Origin: Siphonodentalium dalli
Lineage: Eukaryota; Mollusca; Scaphopoda; Gadilida; Siphonodentaliidae
Length of the DNA: 64,000 bases
Reading direction: 5' to 3'
NCBI GenBank assembly: GCA_032622095.1
Contig: CP136066.1
Span: 106,785,319-106,849,318 of the forward strand
The translations under genes were made by a program, and so were the position numbers. The notes beneath the pieces are model-generated. The model was not told the DNA's origin. It made no database searches and saw only the letters and a program-made list of their open reading frames with translations. The first letter of the stretch is position 1; each line of letters opens with the position of its first letter. Of this stretch, positions 1 to 12,900 are shown piece by piece.

Positions 1-231
1 CCATCTCTATCCTCAATGATATATGGTAGGTAGTCTTTATATGTAGATGTAAACAGACCATCGCTATTCTCAATGATATATGGTAGGTAGTCTTTATATG
101 TAGATGTAAACAGACCATCTCTATCCTCAATGATATATGGTAGGTAGTCTTTATATATACATGTAAACAGACCATCTCTATCCTCAATGATATATGGTAG
201 GTAGTCTTTATATGTAGATGTAAACAGACTA
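1..231. repeat. 57-bp minisatellite, about 4 copies
   Basis: Four head-to-tail copies of a 57-bp unit start at about 1, 58, 115 and 172. Each contains 'tgatatatggtaggtagtc'. Copies differ at only a few bases, so expansion or homogenisation is recent. The array runs off the left edge, so the true copy number is unknown. No coding meaning is seen. Confidence 0.93.
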
Positions 232-1298
232 TAACTATCGTCCATGTTAGATGATATCCATTCATTCATTTCTAGGGACATTCAGCTAGCAGGAATTTTT
301 CTTGGCAACAACATGAAAATGGGCCCCGTTCCCAATGGGAAATAGTCAGGTTTCTCCCTATTTATGAGGCCAAAATTCTCAATTTGCAGAAAGTCTCTTT
401 ATTTGTGAACAAAAGTCAGGTCATCCCATTCTTTTATGAATGTTTTTAAGCCCCCTTGCTCTGTTTGCATAAAATAGGAATAAACATTCTATTAAAGATA
501 CACATTAAACTCTTTGATTACTTTTGAGTTTCACAATAAAAATGCTTGTTTCTATATTCTTTATACATTCAATTATCAAGCTCCTAGCAGTGTTTATCTC
601 CCTTGATGGCCCGATAATTCAGATATTTTACCATAATTTTTTGTGAACTTCTGCAATATTAATATATATACTATGTGAACAGAATGTTGATTTCAAGATG
701 TAATTCTCAGTGAAATCTCTTATTTGCCTTGTTTGAGAATGCTAATAAGGATAGAATTCTCCCTCTTGGTATGATTTGAACGTTTTTGCAAGATTTCTGT
801 TGTAAAACCCCTTACATGCCTGTTCCTAGAAGTACAATGTTATTGCTGTTCCATATTTACAAATTCGTATGGAATGTACGTTCCATATGCATCTCATTGA
901 CATCAAATGACATACATGACATTCGCCTCGACCATGAAACCAGAACTATAAAATAAAAGCATCATCACACAGCGCTGTATGTGCCTAAATAAACCTTGTA
1001 AGCCTGTATTTTTTAATGCACGGATTCTAGGGCAGGTGACATGTATTAAACGCAGAACATTACGAGTGTTATACTGTGTTTTTACTGTCCCGGGAACGTG
1101 ATAAGAAATTCTAATTAAAATTAATAGAAGCCTTTCCAGATAATGCCCCAAAATCTATATAAAACATGCCTGGAAGAGATACACTATCTTTAAATATGTC
1201 TACAAAAGAATTCATCTTATGAGACTTGATATACCAAGAAGAAATTATACTTTAGGATAAGTGTTATTTTATAAGAGGAACGTACCGATGTTAAGGGC
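232..1298. other. No gene recognised
   Basis: AT-rich unique-looking sequence. I found no exon with convincing codon structure, no RNA gene and no clear transposon end. It may be upstream claspin intron, since the first claspin exon seen (3984) begins mid-codon. Confidence 0.5.
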
Positions 1299-1349
1299 TT
1301 GTTCGAACATCAACTTTGGGTGAAAATCGCGACCGATTTTCAAGCTTGT

Positions 1350-1731
1350 TCTGAGATGAGGGATATCTCAATGTGCCATGCCAATCGATACATGGCCATT
1401 ACAATAAGAAATGAGCATTTGGACATCTCAATGTGCCATGCCGATCGATACATGGCCATTACAATAAGAAATGAGCATTTGGACATCTCAATGTGCCATG
1501 CCGATCGATACATGGACATTACAATAAGAAATGAGCATTTTGACAGCTCAATGTGCCATGCCGATCGATACATGGCCATTACAATTAGAAATGAGCATTT
1601 GGACATCTCAATGTGCCATGCCGATCGATACATGACCATTACAATAAGAAATGAGCATTTGATCTGAGTTGAGGGACATCTCAATGTGCTATGCTGATCG
1701 TTACATGGCCATTACAATAAGAAATGAGCTT
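1350..1731. repeat. 60-bp minisatellite open in frame on both strands
   Basis: Five consecutive 60-bp units, plus a sixth displaced by a short interruption near 1660. Each contains 'atgtgccatgccgatcgata'. Because 60 is a multiple of 3, the array stays open on both strands: a 20-residue repeat (MCHADRYMAITIRNEH core) on + and another on -. This follows from unit length and lack of stops. I know no protein family with this repeat, so I treat it as non-coding. Confidence 0.9.
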
Positions 1732-1762
1732 TTGTTCACACTCACTGAAGCAAGCACATTTG

Positions 1763-3038
1763 TAGTCCAAGTCTTCTCGTACTAAAACCAGCTAAGATAT
1801 TGGGTTGGCTAGATGCTGGATTTTAGTCCGAGGTCGTCCCGTATGGTCTCTTATGACACGAGTTAAGCGTTAATGACCCGCTCAAATAAAACCACAATTA
1901 TATGAAATAAAATATCACAATTGCGACAATAAACGGATATTTTCCGCAGAAGACATGCTATTTGATCTGAAACCCACATCAGTTGTGAATTGAAAGCGGT
2001 AATTTAATGTGAAAAGAGACAATTACCGCACTGTTTACAAATTTTTTAAAGTATGCGAACTCAGTTGACCTCACGAGCTGTGTTCGGCATTTTCCGTTGT
2101 AAATATTCCGTAGATTTTCGACTAACCACGCAAATTACGATGAATTCTCCATTGTAATTGTAATTATGTGTGTCAATAAATAAAAAATAAATAGATTAAG
2201 TAAACATTGAAGATATAAATGTAATACATTAAATGAATTACGGGAATTATACAACCCTCTCAAAGTTTAAAACAGTGTAAACACAACGAGCATTAGAATA
2301 AATATGGCGCTACATTTCACCAACATTTGGTGGACTTCCGCGAAATTAAGATATATACTAAGCGAACAGAGCAATATACTGCTCTTGTTAAGCACACAAA
2401 AAATCAAACAAAATTTGTATAAATTTTGAACCTTATGTTTGAAAAGTCCCACTAAAACGGAAGAACTATATTTCAAAACTGTGTGATTCGGTTCTCCGAT
2501 TATTTCATCAACACAAAAGTCAAAATGCACATGGACGAAAATCACACACATGGCAAGTCAGACACAAGAGTTCTAATTTGCTCCAATTTTGACAAAAAAT
2601 TGGACTTTTCGGTTTCGGTTTTTGCCATTTTGTTCGGAAAACCCTGCGCTATATATAGAAACGGAAACTAGAATACCCAAAACAAACTCCGGATTATGCC
2701 GAAGTAATTCGGACCACTTCGGCTTTCAGTTAAAACGTAAACAAACAGAGAAAAAAAGCGATGTTTGTGGCAATCAACCGGAATATTCTATGTGTAATTT
2801 AACATTAAAGTTAGATTATTATACACCATTATGACCATAAGATGTCACTCTTTCCGATGTATATAGCATCACGTATTGATTTGCTAGGTAAATCGAGTAA
2901 AATACACAACAAATACCCGCCACAAACCTTGGGCGTAAGTCGTGTCATAAGAGACCATACAGGACGACCTCGGACTAAAATCCAGCATCTAGCCAACCCA
3001 ATATCTTAGCTGGTTTTAGTACGAGAAGACTTGGACTA
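1763..3038. mobile_element. MULE-like non-autonomous DNA transposon, 98-bp TIRs
   Basis: Terminal inverted repeats at 1763-1860 and 2941-3038 match at 97 of 98 positions and start 'tagtccaagtcttctcgtac'. The insertion is bracketed by a perfect 9-bp target duplication, gcacatttg, at 1754-1762 and 3039-3047. Long TIRs with a 9-bp duplication are typical of Mutator-like elements. The 1.1 kb interior has only short ORFs and no transposase, so it would need enzyme in trans. Near-identical TIRs imply a young insertion. Confidence 0.87.
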
Positions 3039-3715
3039 GCACATTTGAAGCAATGAACACTGATACTGTGTCCGTGTCTCCATAAATATGATTTATATAT
3101 TTTGATCCACTACCATCTATATTGATTATCGAAGGCAAAATCAGCTTTCAAAAATTAATATGAAACCATCAATATATCTTAACAAAGGGACTCAAATTGA
3201 ATGCCTTCGATGCGGATACATGTGAAAAGTCATGAATGTTTGTAAAACAACTATCATCAAGTAAATATAAAAATTATCAACTTTGTTCTAATCATCATTA
3301 TTAATAATTCTCCAATAACAAAATTGGTCATGTCAAAACCATCGCTAAGTAAATGTTACTGTTACAGCGACATTAGTGATTAAAGTCCAACTAGTCCAAC
3401 GAAAGATTGATGTCCAATTAAAATATGAATGTTATCATTGGAAAAGGTAAAAGCAAAGTATTTAAAAAAATTAAAAAATTTAGAGTAAGATATTTTACTT
3501 ACCATTGTGATAAGCGATGTTTGTTGACAAATCACTAACATTAATTTTTACAGGGAATTCAACATACAAAATATCGTTATTGGAGAACTTATATAGTGAA
3601 TATAAGAAGAAAGTAAATTTATTTTTTCAAATTTATTTGTTGTGATGATGGATTTACAGAATTTTACAATTTATCACATATACTAACTACGAAGGAATTA
3701 TGTCCCGTTAATATC

Positions 3716-3861
3716 TTAACCCTTAAAAGCATTAAAGATCATGTGCCAGTGCATTCTCTTCTATATGCGATGCACCCTATGGGCGACTCACATATATAAG
3801 AGAATGCATTGGCACAGGGTTTTCGCAAAATTTCAGAAAGCTCCAGTCATGAAAGGGTTAG
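3716..3861. mobile_element. TTAA-flanked palindromic MITE (family A, deleted copy)
   Basis: Begins ttaaccc at the TTAA of 3716 and ends gtcatgaaaggg + ttag. One palindromic core, 'cagtgcattctcttctatat' with its complement, lies inside. The left end lacks the usual catgac segment, so this is an internally deleted copy. It sits 120 bp before the first claspin exon seen. Confidence 0.75.
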
Positions 3862-3983
3862 TGGTAGTTATTTGGTCATCCATCCTTCTTTTCCTGTTCC
3901 CTGTTGATTGGTGAACTTAGCCGTACCTTCTTACTGCCAATTTTAGCTTCAGAGTCTTTGATTTTCATTTATTTTCTTTTCAG

Positions 3984-6900
3984 TCAAAATGCAGTAACTC
4001 AAAGAAAAGGTATCAAACGAAAATCACCAGTCGATTTTGATGAAGATGCAAACGACTCGTATAAGTTAACTTCCGATGAGGATGATGACAAGGAAGCCAC
4101 AGAAAGGCTTTCAGAGGACGGTGATGACAATGCTGAACGAGTGGATGATTTCGATGTGGAGGATCAAAGTGAAAAACAAGAAACATTTTCTGGCTTCAAG
4201 AAAGCCGGGTGAGTTGATTTATCCATGATATTTAATAAAATGGAAATCAAACCGGCACCGTCACTTGCTAGGAATTCAAAAACAGGGCAAAAAATACACC
4301 ACAAGAATCGACACACCCTAATTTTGTCAAGAATAGCTGGGTTGATTGACATATATAATTGTCTACAACTATATATTCACTTAACACTGGAATAATTAAG
4401 GTCTATCCCCTCCCATGTTTTCTTCTACATGAATATTCTGCTATATATTAACTCTAGAATATTACCCACTCTCAACGCTAACTATTTTCATGTTTCTTGA
4501 TATCTTCCTTCTCTGATGTCCGTATATTTGCTCTAATGAGATGTACCTTATGAAGATATTATTGTGTAAGCCCATGCATGATGGGGCCATTGTGTGATAT
4601 GGGATTAACCCCACAAGAGAGTTATGCTGATTGGTTGAAACACATTAAAGAATTAACACCACAATGTTTGTCCATGGCATATTTGTCAACATCCCAAATT
4701 ATTCATCAATTTTTATAAATTTCCTATAAACTTTGATTGATTCCAATAATAACTTCATAATGCCCTCTCATAATCAGATCATGTGCCTGAAGTCTATTGC
4801 TGTCATTTTTATTGAATTGCACTGCACCTCTCATCTGTTTACCCGATGTGTTACCCACTATGCTCCTCCCTACAGATTTGGTAACTCCATAATGTGACAG
4901 ACAAAAATTTGGCACAACATTTATCTGTATGTCTGTCTGGTCATGTATCTTAGCCATGGGTTATCGGATCAATTAAATATGGTATGGCGGTTTGCTATCG
5001 GGACTGCTTCAAAAGAGGACCTTTTTTATACGCCCTTTTTGAAAAAAGGTTGTATTATGTAATCAGTCTGTCCGTCCGTCTGTCTTGATGTGTCTGTCCG
5101 TCCGTCCGTTAACATTTTTTGGTTTCCGATCGATAACTCCAATTTGGATTATTTGATCAGAACCAAGGTTGGTATGTGTATTTCCCAGCCAACGGGTTCG
5201 GAGGACTATTATAATCAGCACGTCCGTCCGTGCGTCCGTCCGAGGTTTCCGGATGATAACTTTAGTTAGTGTGAACCAAATTAAATTAAATTTGGTATGT
5301 GCGTTTACTAGCAGAAAAGACAGGTCAAGTTCGAATTCTGGTTCCATCCGCCAATTTTCACCAGAGTTATGCCCCTTTTTGTCCGCCGACCCAACGGGTT
5401 CGGAGGACTATTATAATCAGCCTGTGCATCAGTGCGTGCGTCCGTCCAAGGTTTCCGGATGATAACTTTAGTTAGTGTGAACCAAATTAAATTAAATTTG
5501 GTATGTGGGTTTACTAGCAGAAAAGACAGGTCAAGTTCGAATTCTGGTTCCGTCCGCCAATTTTCACCAGAGTTATGCCCCTTTTTCGACTATATTTGAC
5601 CGTCTGTTAACATTTTTGGTTTCCGACTGATAACTCCAGTTTGGATTATTTGATTTGAACCAAAGTTGGTATGTGTATTTCCCAGCTAAAGATACAGGCC
5701 AAGTTCGAATATGGGTTCCGTCCAATTATTTTTACATGAGTTACGGCCCTTTTTCGACTTAGAATTTGACCGTCTGTTAACATTTTTGGTTTCCGACCGA
5801 TAACTCCAGTTTCGATTATTTGATCTGAACCAAAGTTGGCATGTGTCTTTCTCCCAGCAAAACACAGGTCAAGTTCGAATTCGGGTTCCGCCATGCCAAT
5901 TTTTATGTCACCTGAATGTTTTAGCCATGCGTTGATTGTAGGATCTCAATGAAATTTGATATGGATGTTCAACATCACAAGGTTTTTGAATAAACTATTG
6001 GTGATTTTTCCGTTCTAAAGTTATTCTCTATTGATTATTTCAAATTTGGGTTCCACCATGTGGATATTTCAGCATTTGTGGTCCAACCACATAGGTAACC
6101 TTGAGTATAGTATATATTAAATTTTATTTATTTTCAGGAAAATGAGGCAAGATTTTGTTGATGAGGAAGCCGAGCTCTCAGGTATGTATTCTTCCCTTAA
6201 ACTTGACTCAGCTACACCTCTGTACTTCATTGCCAAATGTTAAGGATACTCTACTGATAATTGTATCAAGTCAGCTTAACACATTTGAAACAATGGTCTA
6301 ATTGCTCTGCTTTAACAAAAATTTCAGCTGGTGTTATTTAATTGACGTATGTACTTTATTTCCAAAGAACACCAGTTGTTTTTCAAATTCAATATTAACA
6401 TGAATCGCCAAGATCGCATTCGTAATATAAATTTGACTGACAAAATACTGACTCTGCCCAGAACAAAGAAGCAAACTTAGCCTGGCCTACAAGCAATATC
6501 AAGCATTGTCAGTAAGTATTAATTATGGGGTTTTGCCTTGAATATATTCATGCAAACAGTGATAATACAGTCAGTTTCGCTTTATTGCATATCGTCAATG
6601 CATGGCTTTTCTTATGTAATTAACCGAATATATATATTTGAATATATATTTGATACAGGGAGTGAATGTGGAAGCGATGAGGATTTTGATTTGGCTCTTG
6701 AGGACGATATACTGGAAGAAGAACTCGGCGATCATGATGTCAAGATGAGCGAAGATCAACTCAGAGATCAAGTTGGCAGGGTTCACCTGTGAGTTACTCT
6801 TTAGAATATTAAGATGGGTGTTGGGGGAATGCAGGCATGCTCTGCTGTATGTTCACCATCATGAGGGACCATGTACAATCAATTCGCCATTTTGAAAATG

Positions 6901-9900
6901 GAGAAATTCCCCAGCCAACAAGATAAGAGAATTGTGGCTGCTATCCAACTTTTTGGCAACTAATCACTGACTGAAATAACCTGAAAACTCAACACTGATT
7001 TTATGAACATAGATATCTTGTTGCTAAAATGTTTGTGTATCCATATTTATTGTTGTTTTGCAAAATGTAGCACACATACATTGTTTACAGTCAATCAATT
7101 GTAAAGCAGGTGTTTCCTGTTGTAAATGATTAAGTCACGGCACAAACTTAAAATAGCCAGGCGTTATTTTGCCCAGGGACATAATAATGGCGGATGTATT
7201 GTACTGGTGTCTCATGGTGGCGTGCAGAGTTTAGATTTGTAGCCTCATAGAACCAGTGTCTAGTTTCGCAGGAATGGAACATCATCAGCAATCAAAATTA
7301 AGCCTGAATTTTTTATTATAATATGCCTGGCCAATTTCGACCAACACTGAGTCACTTTCTCTGTCTAACTCTGCTAAAGAACTGGAGAAACACCCTGAAG
7401 AAATCCACCAGATTATGATCTTGAAGCCTGGGAGTCATGTTGATGATCGAACGTACGAGACGGTATTAATGAAGAAAGAAAACCAGTTGTCTTTCTTGAA
7501 ACACAACAACTTGAAGTCTGCATCTTCCGCAATGGAACCCCAACAGATGCTAGGGAAAGTGCCAGTTCATTCAAACGACTGAATATTTGCTAATAACAAC
7601 AGATCATACCCTATTTTAAGCTCATGTTCTGAATGTCGATGTTTTTTTTTGTTTTATTATGCCCGACCACTGAAGATGGTTTGGGGTTTATATTCGAGGG
7701 CTCCGGCCATCTGTCCATCGCGGTAGCCATCTGTCCATCACATGAACATATCACTTTGTAACACAGATGTTAATTATCAGATTCTGTTGTCCTTTGGCAT
7801 GGTGATAGCACAGTATGGGGGAAGGATGCTACTGGATTCGTCTATTCATTTTTACCAGAGTTACGGATCCCTGGTTTGACTTGGAATTATTTTTTATTTT
7901 GTGTTTGAAAGAACATTTCAGCTTGTAACTTGAACAAGGATCATCAGATTCAGGGTGCTTTGGTATGGTGATAGCACAGTTCGGGGCAAAGGATACCGAC
8001 TTACTACAGGTTTCAGCCATTCAATTTTGCCAGAGTTATGGCCCTTGTTTGACTAGCTGCTGCAAATTTGTGTATTTTGACTCTTGACGAAGATTTCATC
8101 TTGTAACTCCAGCATGGATCATCTAATACTGTTAGGCTTTGGTATGGTGATAGCCCATGATTATATAAAAGATACCCACATACTATGGGTTTCTTCCATT
8201 TATTTTACCAGAGTTATGGCCCTTGTTTGACTTGCAGATTTGTGAACTTTGTTTTCATATGAACATTTCAGCTTGTAACTTTGGCATTGATCATCGGATT
8301 TGGGGGTATTGATAGCCCAGTTTTTGGGGAAAGAATACCCACTTACTACGGGGTTTGTCCATTCATTGTTACCAGTTATGGCCCTTGTTGAATTTTCACT
8401 CTGTACATACATTATGCATTGTAACTTCAATAGCAGACTTGAATGTTATTTGCAATGCCAATAGACCAGGACTGATTGAAGGATACTAAGAGGTTTTGTC
8501 CATTTAATTTTGTCAGAGTTATTGCCCTTGTTGGAAGATTCTCTATCTTTGCTTCACTTAGTATTGTTACTCAAGTACCAACAGATTTTTTTGAATTTTT
8601 GGAATAGTGATAGGTCAATGTGAGCGAAAGGATACACTGGGTTTTGTCCAGTGACAGACCTTGGATTTAGAAAATAATTTGTTTTTCCATCCATACAAAT
8701 ATTTAGTATTGCCCACTCTCTAAACTGAGCATCAGGGGCAAATGCCATGCTTGGCATTGCACTTGGTAGTTATGTTTTCATATTCTGGTAGATATTTTAT
8801 GACGAAGATATTACTGTCCCTGTTGACCAGGCTTTACATGCCCAAGTCCTGTAAACAGCCTGTGTGTGACATTGCTGGACCTTCTTATAAGTCCCATGAA
8901 GCCTAATAGTAATGGAAATAAGCACAAATGGGCAAACGTCTTTAAGTCCTTCCATGACAGGAGCTTCCTAAAATTTTATGAAAACCATGTGCCAATGCAT
9001 TCTCTTATATATGCGAGTCTCCCATAGGGAGCCTTGCATATATAAGAGAATGCATTGGCCTAACTATATTTACCTTGACCTTGTAAGCCAGTGCACTGGC
9101 TCCTGTCATGGAATGGTTAAACACTTATGATTTGAATGCAAACTTAATTGGTTTAAACAATATTTAATTTGAACTAATACAGAACATAATTACATACAAT
9201 AAATACAAAACATATAAAAAAAATTAGTGTTCAAAAGAGGATTGGGCAACAAGCTTGGGGGCTTTTGTTAAGTCCTAAACTTAATTGACAGTCTAGTTCT
9301 TGGAATCTTATCATTTGCTGAATTGTGATTATTACATGTTGTGATCTCACTGAACTTTTTTATTTTTGATTATTGTGCCTGATAAACTGATACATGTACA
9401 GAAGTAAATATGCAATAGTACCATAATTCAAGTATCTACATATCCAGATATCTGGATAACTATGATATATTTTCTTGTTCACAAACTGACCTGATAATTC
9501 TAAATTTAAGGAAACAGACGATCGACGACGACAAGCGAGAGCTCCTGCTACTACAAGAGAAATATCTTATGGACGGTGATCTTCATTCGGACGGCAATGG
9601 AAGAATGAGGACCTTTAAGTGGAAAGATATGGGTAAGCTTAGTCCAGGGTCCGCGCTGAACCGAAATTTACTTTTGCCAAATTTGTTTAGAATTTGTTTA
9701 AAATATTATCACTAGTAGTATCATTTTCTGCTACCTTGATTGAGTCTTATATTCTGACACACGCGGTTTGATATCGATAGAAAAGCAGTTAGTTAATTAT
9801 TATACTCTCATCTCTATTGTGGTTTATCATACAGCAATAAACCAATCACCGAACAATACAATGGTAGAAGCGTTGCTTCATCAGAAGGGAACATCACAAG

Positions 9901-12900
9901 AGGATTAGCTATGTAAACACCACCATCACACTAAATACGGGTAATCCCTCCACCCATCGATACTAATGCTATCAGATTAACTGCATCTTAATGGAGGTGT
10001 TAACTTTTCCGAAACCATATAAAACACTATTAATATAATTCCATTGTAATAATTTCCTTAAATGAATGGTATTGATTGACCGATATTTTTCAACTTTAGT
10101 GAGGAATTAAACAGTGACTTGCCAAAACTTTGCCAAATGAATTTTTTTTTTGCCAAATGTGAATTATTTTTGCCATTGGCAAATTTGGCAAGTGGCAGCG
10201 CGAACCCTGGCTTAGTCTCTGACGTCATTACATGATATCGTTTAACCCTTCCATGACTGGAGCTTCCTGAAATTATGCGAAAACCCTGTGCCAATGCATT
10301 ATCTTATATATGCGAGTCTCCCATAGGGATCCTCGCATATATAAGAGAATACATTGGCCTAACATTATTTAACTTGACTTTGTAAGCCAGTGCATTCTCT
10401 TATATATGCGAGGCTCCCTATGGGAGACTCGCATATATAAGATAATACACTGGCACAGGATCTTTAATGCTTCACCAACGCAGCTCCCGTCATGAAAGGG
10501 GTTTAATCCTTTCTTTACTAAATAGATTCCAAGTTATAAAAGTATACATTGGAATAGTTGCAGATGACAGTATGACAAAAAAATAATACAAATGCTGAAA
10601 GATTCCGGTTCATTTGTGGGAATTTCACATTTGCATTAGTATCCCCCCTCCCACCAAAAAATAAAACGGATAAACATCTTGTGTTACACATGTTCCACAT
10701 AAATAGGTTTAAAAAAGATAGAATAAAACAAATCTTGTAGTGTTCTAAAAATAATAACAATTCATGTCCCAGTTCATAGAAACAAATTTGGAAAAAACAT
10801 TTCTTATGACAATTAAATGTTTAAGTATTAACTACTTATCAAACTGTACTTGCTTAGAAGGTCAAGGTAAATATTGTTAGGCCAATGTATTCTCTTATAT
10901 ATGGGAGGCTCCTTATGGGAAGCTCACATATATTGGCACAGTGTTTTCGCAAAATTTTAGCAAGCTCAGGTCATGGAAGGGTTAATATCTTAATTCTATC
11001 CCTTCATGCTTCACCTGACTAAATCCAAGAGTTTCTTGGGTATATTTTTGATGACTTGCATGACCATGGAGGTAATTGATTTGAACATGATTTTTGCCGT
11101 TGATCAATGTTTCTGGAGGATATGGGGAATATGTCTTTCAGTACCCTCTATGTTACATGTTTTAGGTGTCATCCTACCTTGTAAAACATAAGTGTGGTAT
11201 AATGTATATTTCTCGCACTGTTTAAAAGTTGAGTGAAGATATATAAACCCAAGGAAGTTAATGCTCATGTCAACCTTGAATCGATGCGATATATTGCAGC
11301 TGTTTTTGTGCAACAGCTTTAACCCTTTGAGTGCCAGGTCGATTTTTGTATCAACCCATATACCCTGTGCCAATGCATTCTCTTGTATATGCGAGTCGAC
11401 CATAGGTCGCCTCGCATATATAAGAGAATGCATTGGCCTAACAATTTTTTTGTTTTTTTTAAATTTTAATAATTTATTCTTATATTCTTTAACAGACTTA
11501 TTTTGTAGGTTTAGGGCCGATGAGATCGGCCCCTGGCACTCAAAGGGTTAATTGCTAACACTCAGCGAAATATTATTTGCACTGATATGCGAGTCAAACT
11601 GAAGTGATTGTAAGTGGCCTTGATTCGCTGGCTGATTAGATAGGTGCACGTTAATAAATGTTTCAACTGTTAGGTCCAAGAAAGGGATAAGCTTTAAAGA
11701 TAAGCTAAGCATCATCTACTCATGGTAGACAATACTACCAGGAATTTATAGCCTTAATTTTGATCTGAGCAATTACATTCCTGATAACACATAGACAATG
11801 GAAATGCCCTACTGAAAATGTCCTGTACATTTCACATAATTTATTACCCCTTGGGATAGTCAGACACAAGTCTTATACATAATTTATTGTGTAATTACGC
11901 TTATTGTGTAATTGTATTTTTTTTAAATAGATTGTTTGAATCCTGCATATATATGTGAAACATAGATCTGAATAAAAATATTAAAACAAAAAAAAAGTTA
12001 ATAAATGTTAACAGTACTTCATCTTGTTATTAACCAATCTTTTTATTCTTGAGTGCAATGTGGTAGATGCAATTTATTTATGCCTTTTGTGTATGTTTTA
12101 GGTGGAAGTTGATCATATGATAATGTCTATTGTATTAGTGATGATTTAACTTTTTCTTCGTTTTATCCTGCAGATGGCAATTCGCAACAGGACATGTTTA
12201 ATAATGATTCTGATAATGAGCTTGAAGTTGATGAAGGTGAAAACGAAATGAAGTGGAGGTTGGAGCGGTATCAACGTGAGAAATTTTTAGAAGAGCAGGT
12301 ACATACGTAATAGTTTATTATTCATGAAAGAATTATAGGCATGTCGACTGTTAAAATTTATATTGGAGGATATAAAGGTTAACCCATTCTATACTGAATA
12401 CCCATTGACGAATAGTTATCCCTTAGGAAATGTTCAGATAATAAGTTCAACAAATGATTATGAACTTAGTATCTGAACATTTCCCTCCAATAAATATGAC
12501 TTGTATTATCTGTCTTATTTTTCGTGAAAACGCCTCAAATAAATAACAGACCATTCCAACGTATACTTTTATTACTGAGAATCCATTTACTATATAGAAA
12601 GGTTTAAAAATATAATTAAACCCTCTCTTTCTCACTGATTTAAAAAAAAAACATTGTGAAACAAAACAATTCTTCTGGTGTAAAGCCATTACAATAAATA
12701 GCTGTGTTCTTAGCAAGCCTGTAAATAGTGTGTCTGACATGTGCAGAATCCTCATTCTGCTTAGGCACTGTCTTCCTGGGAAATATCTATAGTCTCAAAT
12801 TAACATAGTTTTTAGTTACTTTTTACCTTCTGTTCAGTTTCGATACCCCCTAATTTGTAGAAGATAAAGTGCATAATCGAGTTGACAAATGGGTGAACAT

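Noticed and set aside
1350-1731. CRISPR-like array
   Set aside because: The repeats are contiguous 60-bp units without distinct spacers, in an animal genome; it is a minisatellite.
5063-5894. Minus- and plus-strand frames in the 5 kb array
   Set aside because: Frames arise from the repeat units, differ among units and have no conserved start.
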